NCBI RefSeq assembly: GCF_036867135.1
Contig: NZ_JBAJIJ010000003.1
Span: 62,001 to 126,000, forward strand
Direction of reading: 5' to 3'
Source: Aeromicrobium sp. Sec7.5
Lineage (GTDB): Bacteria > Actinomycetota > Actinomycetes > Propionibacteriales > Nocardioidaceae
DNA: 64,000 nt
Within the stretch, counting starts at the first letter, position 1. Each line of letters starts with the position of its first letter. Position numbers and translations under genes: made by a program. This document shows, piece after piece, positions 16,378 through 25,111 of the stretch. The notes below the pieces were generated by a model, which was not told the DNA's origin, searched no databases, and worked only from the letters and a program-made list of their open reading frames with translations.

Positions 16378-17390
16378 CAGGCGATCCCTCCCGGGCGCTC
16401 GGAGGAGGCGAGCTCGGCGCCGGCGGCGTCGAACGTGGCGTCGACGGCATCGAGGATGCGGTCGACGTCGGGCAGGAAGTGCTCCTCGGCGCGGCTCGGC
16501 GGGTAGTGGATGTCGTAGCCCGTGACGCGGCCGACCGGCGCCTCGAGGTGGAAGAAGCACTGCTCCGTGATCCGCGCCGCGACCTCGGCGCCGAGGCCCA
16601 GCGTGCGCTGCGCCTCGTGCACCACGACGACCCGACCCGTCCGGCGCACCGAGGCGACGACGGGGGCCAGGTCGAGGGGGGAGAGCGTCCGGAGGTCGAC
16701 GACCTCGATCTCGCGGTCCTCGGCGGCCGCCGCCTCGGCCGCCGCCAGACAGGTGGCGACCATCGGCCCGTACGTGACGAGCGTGGCGTCACCCCCGGGG
16801 CGACGCACCTGCGAGGACCACAGCGGGTCGGGGTCGTCCCCGACCTCCCCGGTCTCCCAGTACCGGCGCTTGGGCTCCATCAGCACGATCGGGTCGTCGC
16901 TCGCGACGGCCTGCTGCACCATCCAGTACGCGTCGTGCGGGCTGGACGGGGCGAGCACCTTGAGGCCCGGCGTCATGACGAACTGGGCCTCCGGACTCTC
17001 CGAGTGGTGCTCGATCGCACCGATGCCGCCGCCGTACGGGATGCGGATGACGATCGGCATCCGCTGGGTGCCGCCCGAGCGGGAGTGCAGGCGGGCCACC
17101 TGGTTCACGATCTGGTCGTACGCGGGGTAGACGAAGCCGTCGAACTGGATCTCGACGACCGGCCGGTAGCCGCGCATCGCGAGGCCCACGGCCGTGCCCA
17201 CGATGGCCGACTCCGCCAGCGGGGTGTCGATGACGCGCGCCGGACCGAAGTCCTTCTGCAGCCCGTCGGTGACGCGGAAGACGCCGCCGAGGCGGCCGAT
17301 GTCCTCGCCCATCAGCATGACGTGGCGGTCGGCCTCCAGCGCCTTGCGCAGCCCCGCGTTGAGGGCCGCCGCGATGCTCATCCTCGTCAT
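16377..17390 (-). CDS. bkdB: Branched-chain 2-oxo acid dehydrogenase E1 beta subunit
   Basis: A 337-residue transketolase-type beta subunit. It has MGEDIGRLGGVFRVTDGL, the cofactor-side motif DTPLAESAIVGTAVGLAMRGYRPVVEIQF in parts, and EHHSESPEA, and the C-terminal transketolase domain with VVVHEAQRTLGLGAE. With E1 alpha it decarboxylates 2-oxo acids of Val, Leu and Ile and passes the acyl group to the lipoyl arm of E2. Its ATG overlaps the E1 alpha stop by four bases (ATGA), so translation is coupled. A pyruvate-specific role cannot be fully excluded, but the neighbouring sequences fit the branched-chain type. Confidence 0.92.
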   Translation of the reverse strand: MTRMSIAAALNAGLRKALEADRHVMLMGEDIGRLGGVFRVTDGLQKDFGPARVIDTPLAESAIVGTAVGLAMRGYRPVVEIQFDGFVYPAYDQIVNQVARLHSRSGGTQRMPIVIRIPYGGGIGAIEHHSESPEAQFVMTPGLKVLAPSSPHDAYWMVQQAVASDDPIVLMEPKRRYWETGEVGDDPDPLWSSQVRRPGGDATLVTYGPMVATCLAAAEAAAAEDREIEVVDLRTLSPLDLAPVVASVRRTGRVVVVHEAQRTLGLGAEVAARITEQCFFHLEAPVGRVTGYDIHYPPSRAEEHFLPDVDRILDAVDATFDAAGAELASSERPGGIA

Positions 17391-18529
17391 CGGGCGGCCT
17401 CCTCGTCGCCGAGGGCCCGCCAGGCCAGCACGGCCTCGCGCTGCTCCTGGAGCTCGGGCGTGGACTCGACGTACATCCGGTCGAACAAGTCGGCGAGGTC
17501 CGGGTCCGGCACGGCCCGGCAGGCGGCCCGCAGGTGCTCGCCGAGCGCATCGGCCTCGGCGTCGAGGGCGGCCAGGGCCTCCGCGTGGGAGCCGGTGGCG
17601 TCGAGCAGGGCGCGCACCCGGGCGATCGGGTCGCGGGCCTCCCAGTACTCCTCCTCCGCGGACTCGCGGTACCGGGTCGGGTCGTCGGAGGTCGTGTGCG
17701 CCCCCCGGCGGAACGTGACCGCCTCGATCAGGGTGGGGCCGCGGCCGTCGCGCGCCCGCTGCAGCGCGGTCTCCATGACGGCCCGGCAGGCGAGCACGTC
17801 GTTGCCGTCGACCCTGACCCCGGGGATGCCGAACCCGTCGGCGCGACGCACGAGCGGCACGCCGCCGGGACGATTCGTCGGGGTCGAGATGGCGTACTGG
17901 TTGTTCTCGATCACGAAGACGACCGGCAGCGTGAACGAGGCGGCCCAGGAGAGCGCCTCGAGCGTGTCGCCCTGGCTGGTCGCGCCGTCGCCGAGGTACA
18001 CCGCGACGGCGGCGTCCTTCGCGGCGTCGTCGTGCCCGACGGCCTCGTCCATCAGCACGCCCATCGCATACCCGGCGGCGTGCAGCGTCTGCGCGCCGAT
18101 GATGATCGCGGGCAGGGCGACGCCGTGCTCGGCGGGGTCCCAGCCGCCCTGCTCGGAGCCGCGGTAGAGCCCGAGCAGCCGCTCGGGCGGGACGCCGCGG
18201 ACCCAGGTCACGCCGTGGTCGCGGTAGGTCGGGAACGCCATGTCGTGCGGGCGCAGCGCGCGGGCCGTGCCGACCTGGACGGCCTCCTGCCCCAGCGACG
18301 GTGGCCAGAGGCCCAGCTCACCGTGCCGCTGGAGGGCGTAGCCCTCGGTGTCGATCCGCCGCGTCAGGACCATGTCGCGGTGCAGGGCGAGCAGATCGTC
18401 CTCGGAGCCGGACCACGCGGCGTCGGGGTGCTCGACCCGACGGCCGTCGGGGGTCAGCAGGCGGACGAGGTCGGACTCGTCGAACGCGGCTGCGGCGGGG
18501 CTGGCGGTGGTGGACAGGGACGGGTGCAT
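17387..18529 (-). CDS. bkdA: Branched-chain 2-oxo acid dehydrogenase E1 alpha subunit
   Basis: A 380-residue E1 alpha. The thiamine-diphosphate motif begins GDGATSQGDTLEALSWA and ends ENNQYAIS; the region RRGAHTTSDDPTRYR matches the phosphorylation-loop segment of keto-acid dehydrogenases. The N-terminal DSDLVRLLTPDGRR-like part is usual for actinobacterial BkdA. First gene of a three-gene operon with four- and one-base overlaps. ATG 18529 is selected since GGGAG lies five bases upstream; codons further upstream would run over the promoter region and its palindrome. Confidence 0.92.
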   Translation of the reverse strand: MHPSLSTTASPAAAAFDESDLVRLLTPDGRRVEHPDAAWSGSEDDLLALHRDMVLTRRIDTEGYALQRHGELGLWPPSLGQEAVQVGTARALRPHDMAFPTYRDHGVTWVRGVPPERLLGLYRGSEQGGWDPAEHGVALPAIIIGAQTLHAAGYAMGVLMDEAVGHDDAAKDAAVAVYLGDGATSQGDTLEALSWAASFTLPVVFVIENNQYAISTPTNRPGGVPLVRRADGFGIPGVRVDGNDVLACRAVMETALQRARDGRGPTLIEAVTFRRGAHTTSDDPTRYRESAEEEYWEARDPIARVRALLDATGSHAEALAALDAEADALGEHLRAACRAVPDPDLADLFDRMYVESTPELQEQREAVLAWRALGDEEAAR

Positions 18530-18616
18530 GGGATCTCCCGACGTCGGCCGGGCCCGAGGTCGTCGGGCACGGATTCGGTGGTGCACCGCCGGTTGACCGG
18601 GTGTGGTCGTGACGGT

Positions 18617-18630
18617 GTGACCTGAGTCAC
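18617..18630 (-). promoter_or_regulatory. Palindrome in the promoter region of the bkd operon
   Basis: GTGAC-CTGA-GTCAC (18617-18630) lies 88 bases before the bkdA start, just downstream (on the minus strand) of a -10-like TACCGT. A regulator binding here would block transcription. No regulator gene is adjacent, so the binding protein is unknown. Confidence 0.4.
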
Positions 18631-18723
18631 CACCACGGTAGAGGATCGCCGGTCGCCCGCCAAGGGCCGACACCCGGTTGCAACCCGCCTCCGGTCCTCA
18701 CGGGACCTCGGACCCCGCCGGCG

Positions 18724-19770
18724 TCAGAGCCCGCCCGCGAGGGCCTCGACCACGAGGTCGTTGGCCGCCGGGTCACCGATCGTGACGCGCACGCCCTCGC
18801 CGGCGAAGGGGCGCACCGAGACCGGCTCGCACCGCGCGGCGACGTCCATCGCCCGCTCGCCCACGGGCAGCCAGACGAAGTTCGCCTCCGACACCGGCAC
18901 CTCCCACCCCGCCGACCGCAGGGCTGCCGCGACGCGGTCGCGCTCGGCCACGACGGCGTCGACGCGCGACCGCATGGCGTCGCGCTCGCCGAGCGAGGCG
19001 ATCGCCGCGGCCTGCGCGACGTCGGAGACGCCGAAGGGCACCGCCACGCGGACGGCCTCGATGACGTCACGACTGCCGACCCCGTAGCCGATGCGGAGCC
19101 CGGCGAGCCCGTGCGCCTTCGAGAACGTGCGCAGCACCAGCACGTTGTCGCGGGCCCGCATCGCGGCGAGCCCGGAGGCGGCCTCCGGGTGGCGCACGAA
19201 CTCGACGTACGCCTCGTCCACGACCACGAGCACGTGCGACGGCACCTGGGTCAGGAAGGTCTCGAGCGCCGCCGCGGTGACCACGGGCCCGGTGGGGTTG
19301 TTCGGGGTGCAGACGAGCACGACCTTGGTGCGCTCGGTGATCGCGGCCGCCATGGCGTCGAGGTCGTGGGTCGCGTCGCGGCGCAGCGGAACGGGCACCG
19401 CCGTCGCGCCGGTCACGGCGATCGCCAGCGGGTACGCCTCGAACGAGCGCCACGGCAGGACGACCTCGTCGCCGGGCCCGGCGAACGCCGCGACGGTCCG
19501 GTACAGGACGTCGACCGAGCCCGTGCCGGCGCTCAGCTGGTCCGGCTCGACGTCGAGCTCGGTGGCCAGCACGTCGTAGAGGGCGGTGATCCCGGCGTCC
19601 GGGTAGCGGTTCATCCGACCGAGCATCTGGGTCGCCGTGGCGAGCACGCCCGGGAGCGGGGCGAACGGCAGCTCGTTGCTCGAGAGCTTCAGGTCGTCAC
19701 TGACCGCCGCGCGCCCGGGACGGTAGGGCGGGACGGCGGCGATCGCGGGACGGGGCACAGGGGTCGACAT
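18724..19770 (-). CDS. HisC-like aminotransferase (histidinol-phosphate/aromatic)
   Basis: A 348-residue class I/II PLP aminotransferase. Visible are the start RPAIAAVPPYRPGR, the SSNELPFAPLPGV segment typical of HisC, TPNNPTGP, DEAYVEF, the PLP Schiff-base lysine in TFSKAHGLAGLRIGYG, and a C-terminal substrate Arg in VRVTIGDPAAND. The closest group is the actinobacterial HisC2/Pat branch, which transaminates aromatic amino acids and sometimes histidinol phosphate. No his genes are near. ATG 19770 with GAGG just upstream. It reads toward the bkd operon, 194 bases before it. Confidence 0.87.
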   Translation of the reverse strand: MSTPVPRPAIAAVPPYRPGRAAVSDDLKLSSNELPFAPLPGVLATATQMLGRMNRYPDAGITALYDVLATELDVEPDQLSAGTGSVDVLYRTVAAFAGPGDEVVLPWRSFEAYPLAIAVTGATAVPVPLRRDATHDLDAMAAAITERTKVVLVCTPNNPTGPVVTAAALETFLTQVPSHVLVVVDEAYVEFVRHPEAASGLAAMRARDNVLVLRTFSKAHGLAGLRIGYGVGSRDVIEAVRVAVPFGVSDVAQAAAIASLGERDAMRSRVDAVVAERDRVAAALRSAGWEVPVSEANFVWLPVGERAMDVAARCEPVSVRPFAGEGVRVTIGDPAANDLVVEALAGGL

Positions 19771-19826
19771 GACCTCGAGGGTAGGACGAGGCCGGGGGCG
19801 TCGGAGCCGGACCTGCACAATGAACC

Positions 19827-20771
19827 GTGACCCCGCGCCCCGTCCTCGGCTACGTCCTCGTGGTCGGTGCGGCCGCGCTCTTCGCCGTCAACGCCGGCGT
19901 CTCCCGCGTGCCGCTGCGGTCCGGCACCGACATCGAGACGTTCACCTCCGTCCGGGTCACGGGGGCGCTCGCGGTCCTGGCCCTGATCGCGCTCCTCACG
20001 GAGCGCTCGGCGTTCCGCGTGCCGCGAGGGCGGCAGGTCGTGCTCGTGATCGGGCTCGGGCTCGTGGGTGTCGCCGGGCTTCAGGGGTTCTACAACGTCG
20101 CGATCGACCGGCTGCCGCTCAGCATCGCCCTGCTCGTCGAGTATCTCGGGCCGGTGTGGGTCGTGCTCTGGGTGCGATTCGTGCGGCGTGAACCGGTGCA
20201 GCCGCGGATGTGGCCCGCACTGGGGCTCGCGCTGGTGGGCCTCGCCCTCGTCGGCCGGATCTGGACCGGCGTCGCCTTCGACGGGATCGGCCTGGTCGCG
20301 GCGCTGCTGGCCGGCCTCTGCTTCGCGGCGTACTTCCTCCTGGGTGAGCACGACACCGGCGCCATGACGCCACTCGCGGTCATCCTGTGGGCCTTCGTGG
20401 TCGCCGTGGTCGCGATCAACGTGATCCAGCCGTTCTGGACCGCCGACCAGCTCGGCACGTCGGCCTCGCTCCTGGGGCGGCTCGACCACCTCGCGGTGCC
20501 CGCGTGGGTCGCGATGGCCTTCGTCGTCGTGCTCGGCACGACGGCGCCGTTCTTCCTCCTGCTGCTCGCGCTGCGCCACCTCCCCGCCACGACCGTCAGC
20601 GTCGTCGCGATGCTTGAGCCGGCCGGTGCGGTCGTCGTGGGCTGGCTGTGGTTCGCCGAGAGCCTCGCCCCGGTCCAGGTCGCCGGGGTGCTGCTCGTCC
20701 TGGGCGGCATCGTCCTGGCCCAGACCTCCCGCCGGGCGCAGCCCGAGACCCTCCCCCCAGCCCTCGTCTGA
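19827..20771 (+). CDS. EamA/DMT-family transporter (RhtA-like)
   Basis: A 314-residue ten-helix membrane protein with both EamA halves. The first repeat contains QGFYNVAIDRLPLSIALLVEYLGPVWV, a signature shared with RhtA/threonine-homoserine exporters, and the second half LLALRHLPATTVSVVAMLEPAGAVVVGWLWF. Export of amino acids or similar small molecules is likely but unproven. GTG start at 19827, divergent from the aminotransferase gene with 56 bases between, so a link to amino-acid metabolism is plausible. Confidence 0.85.
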   Translation: MTPRPVLGYVLVVGAAALFAVNAGVSRVPLRSGTDIETFTSVRVTGALAVLALIALLTERSAFRVPRGRQVVLVIGLGLVGVAGLQGFYNVAIDRLPLSIALLVEYLGPVWVVLWVRFVRREPVQPRMWPALGLALVGLALVGRIWTGVAFDGIGLVAALLAGLCFAAYFLLGEHDTGAMTPLAVILWAFVVAVVAINVIQPFWTADQLGTSASLLGRLDHLAVPAWVAMAFVVVLGTTAPFFLLLLALRHLPATTVSVVAMLEPAGAVVVGWLWFAESLAPVQVAGVLLVLGGIVLAQTSRRAQPETLPPALV

Positions 20772-20810
20772 GGCCGCTCGTCCGTCAGAGCGGCCCGGCA
20801 GACGCTGGGC

Positions 20811-20998
20811 GACAAGCGGCCACGGACCCAGCGGAGGGCGCGACGGTCTCCCTCGCCCTGACCGACAAGTTACGGAGTTAACACGGCAGCTCGTGACAGG
20901 GCACGGGACATGTGCCGTGCCCTGTCACGATCTGCCGTGCCCAGTGGTGAGAAGGCGCGCAGGCCCGACCCGCACGTCTTGGTCCGTGGCCGCTTGTC
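20811..20998. repeat. MITE-like element with 18-base terminal inverted repeats
   Basis: The 305-base gap 20772-21077 has no gene. GACAAGCGGCCACGGACC at 20811-20828 is repeated in inverted form at 20981-20998. Inside is a perfect 16-bp stem (TCGTGACAGGGCACGG at 20891-20906 pairing with 20915-20930, 8-base loop) and AGTTACGGAGT at 20869. The same hairpin type, AGTTACGGAGT and one 18-base end recur at 44771-44887. No open reading frame of interest lies within. Confidence 0.75.
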
Positions 20999-21077
20999 TG
21001 TCACCACGGCTGGCGTTCAGGTACCGGCGCTTTCGAGGCCTCAACTGTCCGCCGCCCTCGTATGACAGGCTTCCCGC

Positions 21078-21464
21078 ATGGAACGTTTCTTGAGCACCTG
21101 GGTCGCGAGCTCGGTGGCGCTCGCCTTCTCGGCGTGGCTCCTCGGCGAGCACATGGACATCGGCGACCCGAACGAGACCATGACCAACCGGGTCCTCGCG
21201 GTGCTGGTCGTCGGCCTGATCTTCACGATCGTCAGCATGTTCGTCGCGCCGACCATCAAGCTGCTGTCGCTGCCGTTCATCATCCTCACGCTCGGTCTCG
21301 CGCTGCTCGTGATCAACGCCCTGATGCTGCTGCTGGTCGAACGCATCACCGACGGCTTCGGGGTCGACTTCCTGATCGACGGGTTCTGGTGGGCCGTGCT
21401 CGCCTCGATCGTCATCTCGATCTCACAGGCGTTCGTGCGCGCGTTCCTGCCCGAGGGTGACTGA
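21078..21464 (+). CDS. Phage-holin-4-2/YvlD-family small membrane protein
   Basis: A 128-residue protein with four hydrophobic helices (about 7-22, 38-60, 64-86 and 103-122), matching the mycobacterial four-helix 'phage holin' (YvlD) family. Despite the family name it is a common chromosomal membrane protein, and no other phage gene is near. A short conserved run RVLAVLVVGLIFTIV and the segment LPFIILTLGL are typical. It is followed after three bases by the tyrosine phosphatase gene, so the two are surely co-transcribed. Function unknown; envelope stress has been suggested for YvlD proteins. Confidence 0.83.
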   Translation: MERFLSTWVASSVALAFSAWLLGEHMDIGDPNETMTNRVLAVLVVGLIFTIVSMFVAPTIKLLSLPFIILTLGLALLVINALMLLLVERITDGFGVDFLIDGFWWAVLASIVISISQAFVRAFLPEGD

Positions 21465-21467
21465 CCC

Positions 21468-21965
21468 GTGACCGACGACGCCCAGCCGTACCGGGTCACC
21501 TTCGTGTGCCTGGGCAACATCTGCCGATCCCCCACGGCGCACGTCGTGCTCGAGGAGAAGCTCGCCGCCGCCGGCCTGGCCGACCGGGTGACGGTCACGT
21601 CGTCCGGCACCGGTGGGTGGCACACGGGCGAGCCCATGGACCAGCGGGCGGCCTCGACCCTGAGTGGTGCCGGCTACGACCCGACGCGCCACCTGGCCCG
21701 GCGGTTCTCGATCGACGATTACGCCGAGAACGACCTCATCCTCGTGATGGACCACAGCAACCAGGCCGACGTGCTCGAGCTCGCGCCGACCGTGGAGGAG
21801 CAGCAGAAGGTGCGGATGTTCCGCTCCTTCGACCCGGAGGCCGGACCCGACGACCTCGAGGTGCCCGACCCCTGGTTCGGCGACGGCGAGGGCTTCACCC
21901 ACGTGCTGGCGATGGTCGAGCGCACGTGCGACGCACTCGTCGAGCACCTGCGCGACCCGAGGTGA
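21468..21965 (+). CDS. Low-molecular-weight protein tyrosine phosphatase
   Basis: A 165-residue LMW-PTP. The P-loop CLGNICRS has nucleophile Cys14 and Arg20; the general acid is Asp134 in DPWFG. It hydrolyses phosphotyrosine; in actinobacteria similar PtpA-type enzymes can be exported or act on envelope-related kinases. GTG start three bases after the YvlD-type gene. A fructosamine-kinase gene follows after 27 bases, making a three-gene unit. No tyrosine kinase gene is in the window. Confidence 0.92.
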   Translation: MTDDAQPYRVTFVCLGNICRSPTAHVVLEEKLAAAGLADRVTVTSSGTGGWHTGEPMDQRAASTLSGAGYDPTRHLARRFSIDDYAENDLILVMDHSNQADVLELAPTVEEQQKVRMFRSFDPEAGPDDLEVPDPWFGDGEGFTHVLAMVERTCDALVEHLRDPR

Positions 21966-21992
21966 TCGACCCAGCCCGGTAACGTCTCGCCC

Positions 21993-22853
21993 ATGGCACG
22001 GATGACGGGCACCGCGGCACGCGGCGAGCAGCTGCTCGGCGTCGCCGTCGTCTCCACCACCCCGGTCGCCGGCGGCGACGTCAGCACCGCCACCCGGCTG
22101 CGCCTCTCGAACGGCCGATCAGCCGTGATCAAGACCCGTCCCCAGGCGCCGGCGGGGTTCTTCGCGGCCGAGGCGCGCGGTCTGCGCTGGCTCGCCGAGG
22201 CCGGCGGAGCCGCCGTGCCGGACGTGCTCGCGATCGACGACGACTGCCTGGTCCTGGACTGGATCGAGCCCGGCCGGCCCACCGCCGAGGCGGCCGAGTC
22301 GCTCGGCCGCTCGCTGGCCGCCACCCATGCTGCCGGCGCCGACACGTTCGGGGCACCGCAGGACGGCTACATCGGCCTGGCCCCGCTGCCGAACCGTCCG
22401 CTCGACCGCTGGCCGGAGTTCTACGCCTCGCGCCGCGTCATGCCCTACGTGCGCGCGGCCCTCCAGCGCGGCGCGCTCTCCCCCGCCGAGGCCGACGACA
22501 TCGAGCAGGTCGTCAAGCGCATCCACACGCTCGCCGGCGACGACGAGCCCGTCGCCCGCATCCACGGCGACCTGTGGTCGGGCAACGTCGTCTGGGGCCA
22601 GGACGACACGGCGTGGATCATCGATCCCGCCGCGCACGGCGGCCACCGCGAGACCGACCTGGCGATGCTCGCGCTGTTCGGCATCACGCACCTGCAGCGC
22701 ATCCTCGACGCGTACCAGGAGGTCGCGCCGCTGGCCGACGGCTGGGAGGACCGCCTGGCGCTGCACCAGCTGCACCCGCTGCTGGTGCACGCCGTGATGT
22801 TCGGCGGCGGCTACGGCAGCCGCGCCGCCGACGCCGCCCGCTCCTTGCTCTAG
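21993..22853 (+). CDS. Fructosamine kinase-family protein
   Basis: A 286-residue kinase-like protein of the fructosamine/ketosamine-3-kinase family. Seen are the catalytic loop [14 protein letters not shown] with the active Asp, and the metal-binding [17 protein letters not shown]. These enzymes phosphorylate sugar adducts on amines so that they fall off, repairing glycated molecules, or act on ribulosamines together with a LMW phosphatase. In several bacteria fructosamine kinase genes lie beside an LMW-PTP gene, as here, which supports a shared deglycation role (family knowledge). Confidence 0.87.
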   Translation: MARMTGTAARGEQLLGVAVVSTTPVAGGDVSTATRLRLSNGRSAVIKTRPQAPAGFFAAEARGLRWLAEAGGAAVPDVLAIDDDCLVLDWIEPGRPTAEAAESLGRSLAATHAAGADTFGAPQDGYIGLAPLPNRPLDRWPEFYASRRVMPYVRAALQRGALSPAEADDIEQVVKRIHTLAGDDEPVARIHGDLWSGNVVWGQDDTAWIIDPAAHGGHRETDLAMLALFGITHLQRILDAYQEVAPLADGWEDRLALHQLHPLLVHAVMFGGGYGSRAADAARSLL

Positions 22854-22909
22854 GTGTCCCGGCGAAGCCGGCTGTCCGGTCGCTCACCCTTCGACGGAGT
22901 TGCCCGGAA

Positions 22910-22926
22910 TCTCAGGCGTGCCTCAG
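22910..22926 (+). promoter_or_regulatory. Candidate MprA box ahead of mprA
   Basis: TCTCAG (22910-22915) and CCTCAG (22921-22926) form a direct repeat with an 11-base period, 23 bases before the mprA start. The same design occurs before pepD at 25073-25089. In mycobacteria MprA binds two loosely conserved direct repeats and controls its own operon. Confidence 0.5.
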
Positions 22927-22948
22927 GGCCACCCGGCAGACTGGGCCC

Positions 22949-23638
22949 ATGCGCATACTCGTGGTCGACGACGATCGCGCCGTCCGTGACTCGATCCGGC
23001 GGTCGCTGGAGTTCAACGGCTACACCGTCGAGGTCGCCACCGACGGTGTCGACGCCCTGGCCCGCACGCCCCAGGTGCAGCCCGACGCGATCGTCATGGA
23101 CGTCATGATGCCGCGGCTCGACGGCCTCGAGACGACCCGCGCCCTGCGCAACGCGGGCAACGACGTCCCCATCATCGTGCTCACCGCGCGCGACGCCGTG
23201 ACCGACCGCGTCGACGGCCTCGACGCGGGCGCCGACGACTACCTCACCAAGCCGTTCGCGCTGGAGGAGCTGCTGGCGCGACTGCGCGCGCTGCTCCGGC
23301 GGGCGAGTCACTCGGCAGAGGCCGAGGACGAGGAGCCCCTGGCCTTCGCCGACCTCTCGCTCGACCCCGTGACCCGCGAGGTGCGTCGCGGCGACCGCGA
23401 GATGTCGCTGACCCGAACCGAGTTCACGCTCCTCGAGCTGTTCCTGCGTCGGCCCAAGCGCGTGCTGGAGCGCTCGTTCATCCTGCAGGAGGTGTGGGGC
23501 TTCGACTTCCCCACGACCGCCAACTCCCTCGAGGTCTACGTCGGCTACGTCCGGCGCAAGCTCGAGGCCGAGGGTGAGACGCGACTGCTCCACACGGTGC
23601 GTGGCGTGGGCTACGTGCTGCGGGAGACCCCGCCCTGA
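22949..23638 (+). CDS. mprA: Response regulator MprA-like (OmpR family)
   Basis: A 229-residue OmpR-type regulator. The receiver domain (1-120) has the acidic pocket DDD (7-9), phospho-acceptor Asp51 (VMDVMMP), and Lys101-type KPFALEEL; a winged-helix DNA-binding domain follows (about 135-227: [17 protein letters not shown], then [10 protein letters not shown]). Gene order with the kinase and a PepD-like protease matches mycobacterial mprA-mprB-pepD, which responds to envelope stress. Start ATG 22949; upstream codons in frame would enter the previous gene. Overlaps mprB by one base. Confidence 0.9.
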   Translation: MRILVVDDDRAVRDSIRRSLEFNGYTVEVATDGVDALARTPQVQPDAIVMDVMMPRLDGLETTRALRNAGNDVPIIVLTARDAVTDRVDGLDAGADDYLTKPFALEELLARLRALLRRASHSAEAEDEEPLAFADLSLDPVTREVRRGDREMSLTRTEFTLLELFLRRPKRVLERSFILQEVWGFDFPTTANSLEVYVGYVRRKLEAEGETRLLHTVRGVGYVLRETPP

Positions 23639-25092
23639 TGGCCATCATGAGGGCGCTCGACCAGGGTCGTCGCGAGCTGGTCGGGACGGTCCACGAGCGC
23701 GTCCACCAGTGGACGCTGCGGGTGTCGCTCGCGGCGCGCGTGGCCACCCTCACGACCCTCGCGGTGGCGCTGACGCTCGGCAGCGTCAGCGCGAGCGTGT
23801 ACCTCGTGGTGCGCGCCGAGCTCGTGGGCAACCTCGACGCCTCGATCCGTGACCGGGCCGAGCAGGCCGTCGCGTCCGGGTACACCCCCAGCTCGATCGA
23901 TGCCCGCGACGCCGACCTGCTCGACGTTGCGGGCATCGAGATCTTCACGCTCCAGGGCGGCGCGTCGTTGACGAGCCTGACCAACAGCACCGAGGTCGAC
24001 CTGAGCGACGCCGAGGTGGCCGTGTCCCTCGGTCGGGTCCCGACCTCGGCCCGGACCGCGATCGTGGGCGGGATGACGTACCGCGTCGTGGCCGTGCCCG
24101 CCGGTCCGGGATCGGCGCTCATCATGGTGCAGCCGATGGACTCGATCCAGCAGACGCTCGACCGCCTCGGCCTGATCCTCGTCATCACGACGCTCGCCGG
24201 CATGGCCGTCGCGGGCGCCGCGGGCTGGGCCGTCGCCACCAACGGCCTGCGTCCGGTCCGTCGCCTCACGCGCGCCGCCGAGCACGTCGCCCGCACCCAG
24301 GAGCTCAACCCGATCGAGGTCGTCGGACGCGACGAGCTGGCGCGCCTCACGACGTCCTTCAACCAGATGCTGCTGGCCCTCGACGCCTCGCAGGTGCAGC
24401 AGCGCCGGCTCGTGGCCGACGCCGGGCACGAGCTGCGCACCCCGCTCACGAGCCTGCGCACCAACGTCGAGCTCCTGACCCAGTCCAGCCAGGCCGGCCG
24501 GCCGCTGCGCGACGAGCAGGCGGTCGAGGTCATGACCGACATCCGCGCCCAGGTCGAGGAGCTCACGACCCTGATCGGCGACCTCGTCGAGCTCGCCCGC
24601 GACGAGCCGCTCCACCACGACCCCGAGCCGATGGACCTCGCCGACGTCGTCGCCCACGCAGTCGACCGCGTGCAGCTGCGGGCGCCGGCCCTCACGTTCG
24701 ACGTCGACCTGGCCGCGTGGTGGGTCGAGGGCGAGCCGCGGGCCCTGGAGCGCGCCGTCACCAACCTGCTCGACAACGCCGCCAAGTGGAGCCCGCCCGA
24801 CGGCACGGTCGAGGTGACGCTCGCCGAGGGGCTCGTCACCGTCCGTGACCACGGGCCGGGCATCGCCGAGGCCGACCTGCCGCACGTCTTCGAGCGCTTC
24901 TACCGCTCGAGCGAGGCCCGCACCCTGCCCGGGTCCGGCCTCGGGCTGTCGATCGTTCGCCGTGCCGCCGAACGCCATGGCGGTACCGTCGAGGTGGAGT
25001 CCCAACCCGGACGCGGAGCGACCTTCCGCATGTCGGTGCCGGGCAGCACCTTTTCGCCCTCTCACACGTCCGCCTCAGAGTCGTCTCAGTGA
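23638..25092 (+). CDS. mprB: Sensor histidine kinase MprB-like
   Basis: A 484-residue membrane kinase. TM1 about 31-58, an extracellular sensor region of about 115 residues, TM2 about 178-200, HAMP (201-252, NGLRPVRRLTRAAEHV), dimerisation helix with His264 (ADAGHELRTPL), and an ATPase domain with NLLDNAAKWS, VRDHGPGIAEADLPHVFERFYR and GSGLGLSIV. It should phosphorylate MprA on envelope damage. The TGATG overlap with mprA couples translation. The last codons and the space to pepD contain the second TCAG repeat. Confidence 0.9.
   Translation: MAIMRALDQGRRELVGTVHERVHQWTLRVSLAARVATLTTLAVALTLGSVSASVYLVVRAELVGNLDASIRDRAEQAVASGYTPSSIDARDADLLDVAGIEIFTLQGGASLTSLTNSTEVDLSDAEVAVSLGRVPTSARTAIVGGMTYRVVAVPAGPGSALIMVQPMDSIQQTLDRLGLILVITTLAGMAVAGAAGWAVATNGLRPVRRLTRAAEHVARTQELNPIEVVGRDELARLTTSFNQMLLALDASQVQQRRLVADAGHELRTPLTSLRTNVELLTQSSQAGRPLRDEQAVEVMTDIRAQVEELTTLIGDLVELARDEPLHHDPEPMDLADVVAHAVDRVQLRAPALTFDVDLAAWWVEGEPRALERAVTNLLDNAAKWSPPDGTVEVTLAEGLVTVRDHGPGIAEADLPHVFERFYRSSEARTLPGSGLGLSIVRRAAERHGGTVEVESQPGRGATFRMSVPGSTFSPSHTSASESSQ
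25073..25089 (+). promoter_or_regulatory. Candidate MprA box ahead of pepD
   Basis: CCTCAG (25073-25078) and TCTCAG (25084-25089) repeat with an 11-base period, at the very end of mprB and 22 bases before the pepD ATG. The spacing and words match the repeat before mprA, in swapped order. Confidence 0.5.
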
Positions 25093-25111
25093 TTCCGGAG
25101 ATCCTGTCCTC

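Noticed and set aside
21078..21464. Prophage holin
   Set aside because: The family is named after holins but is a normal chromosomal membrane protein; no lysin, capsid or integrase gene is present.
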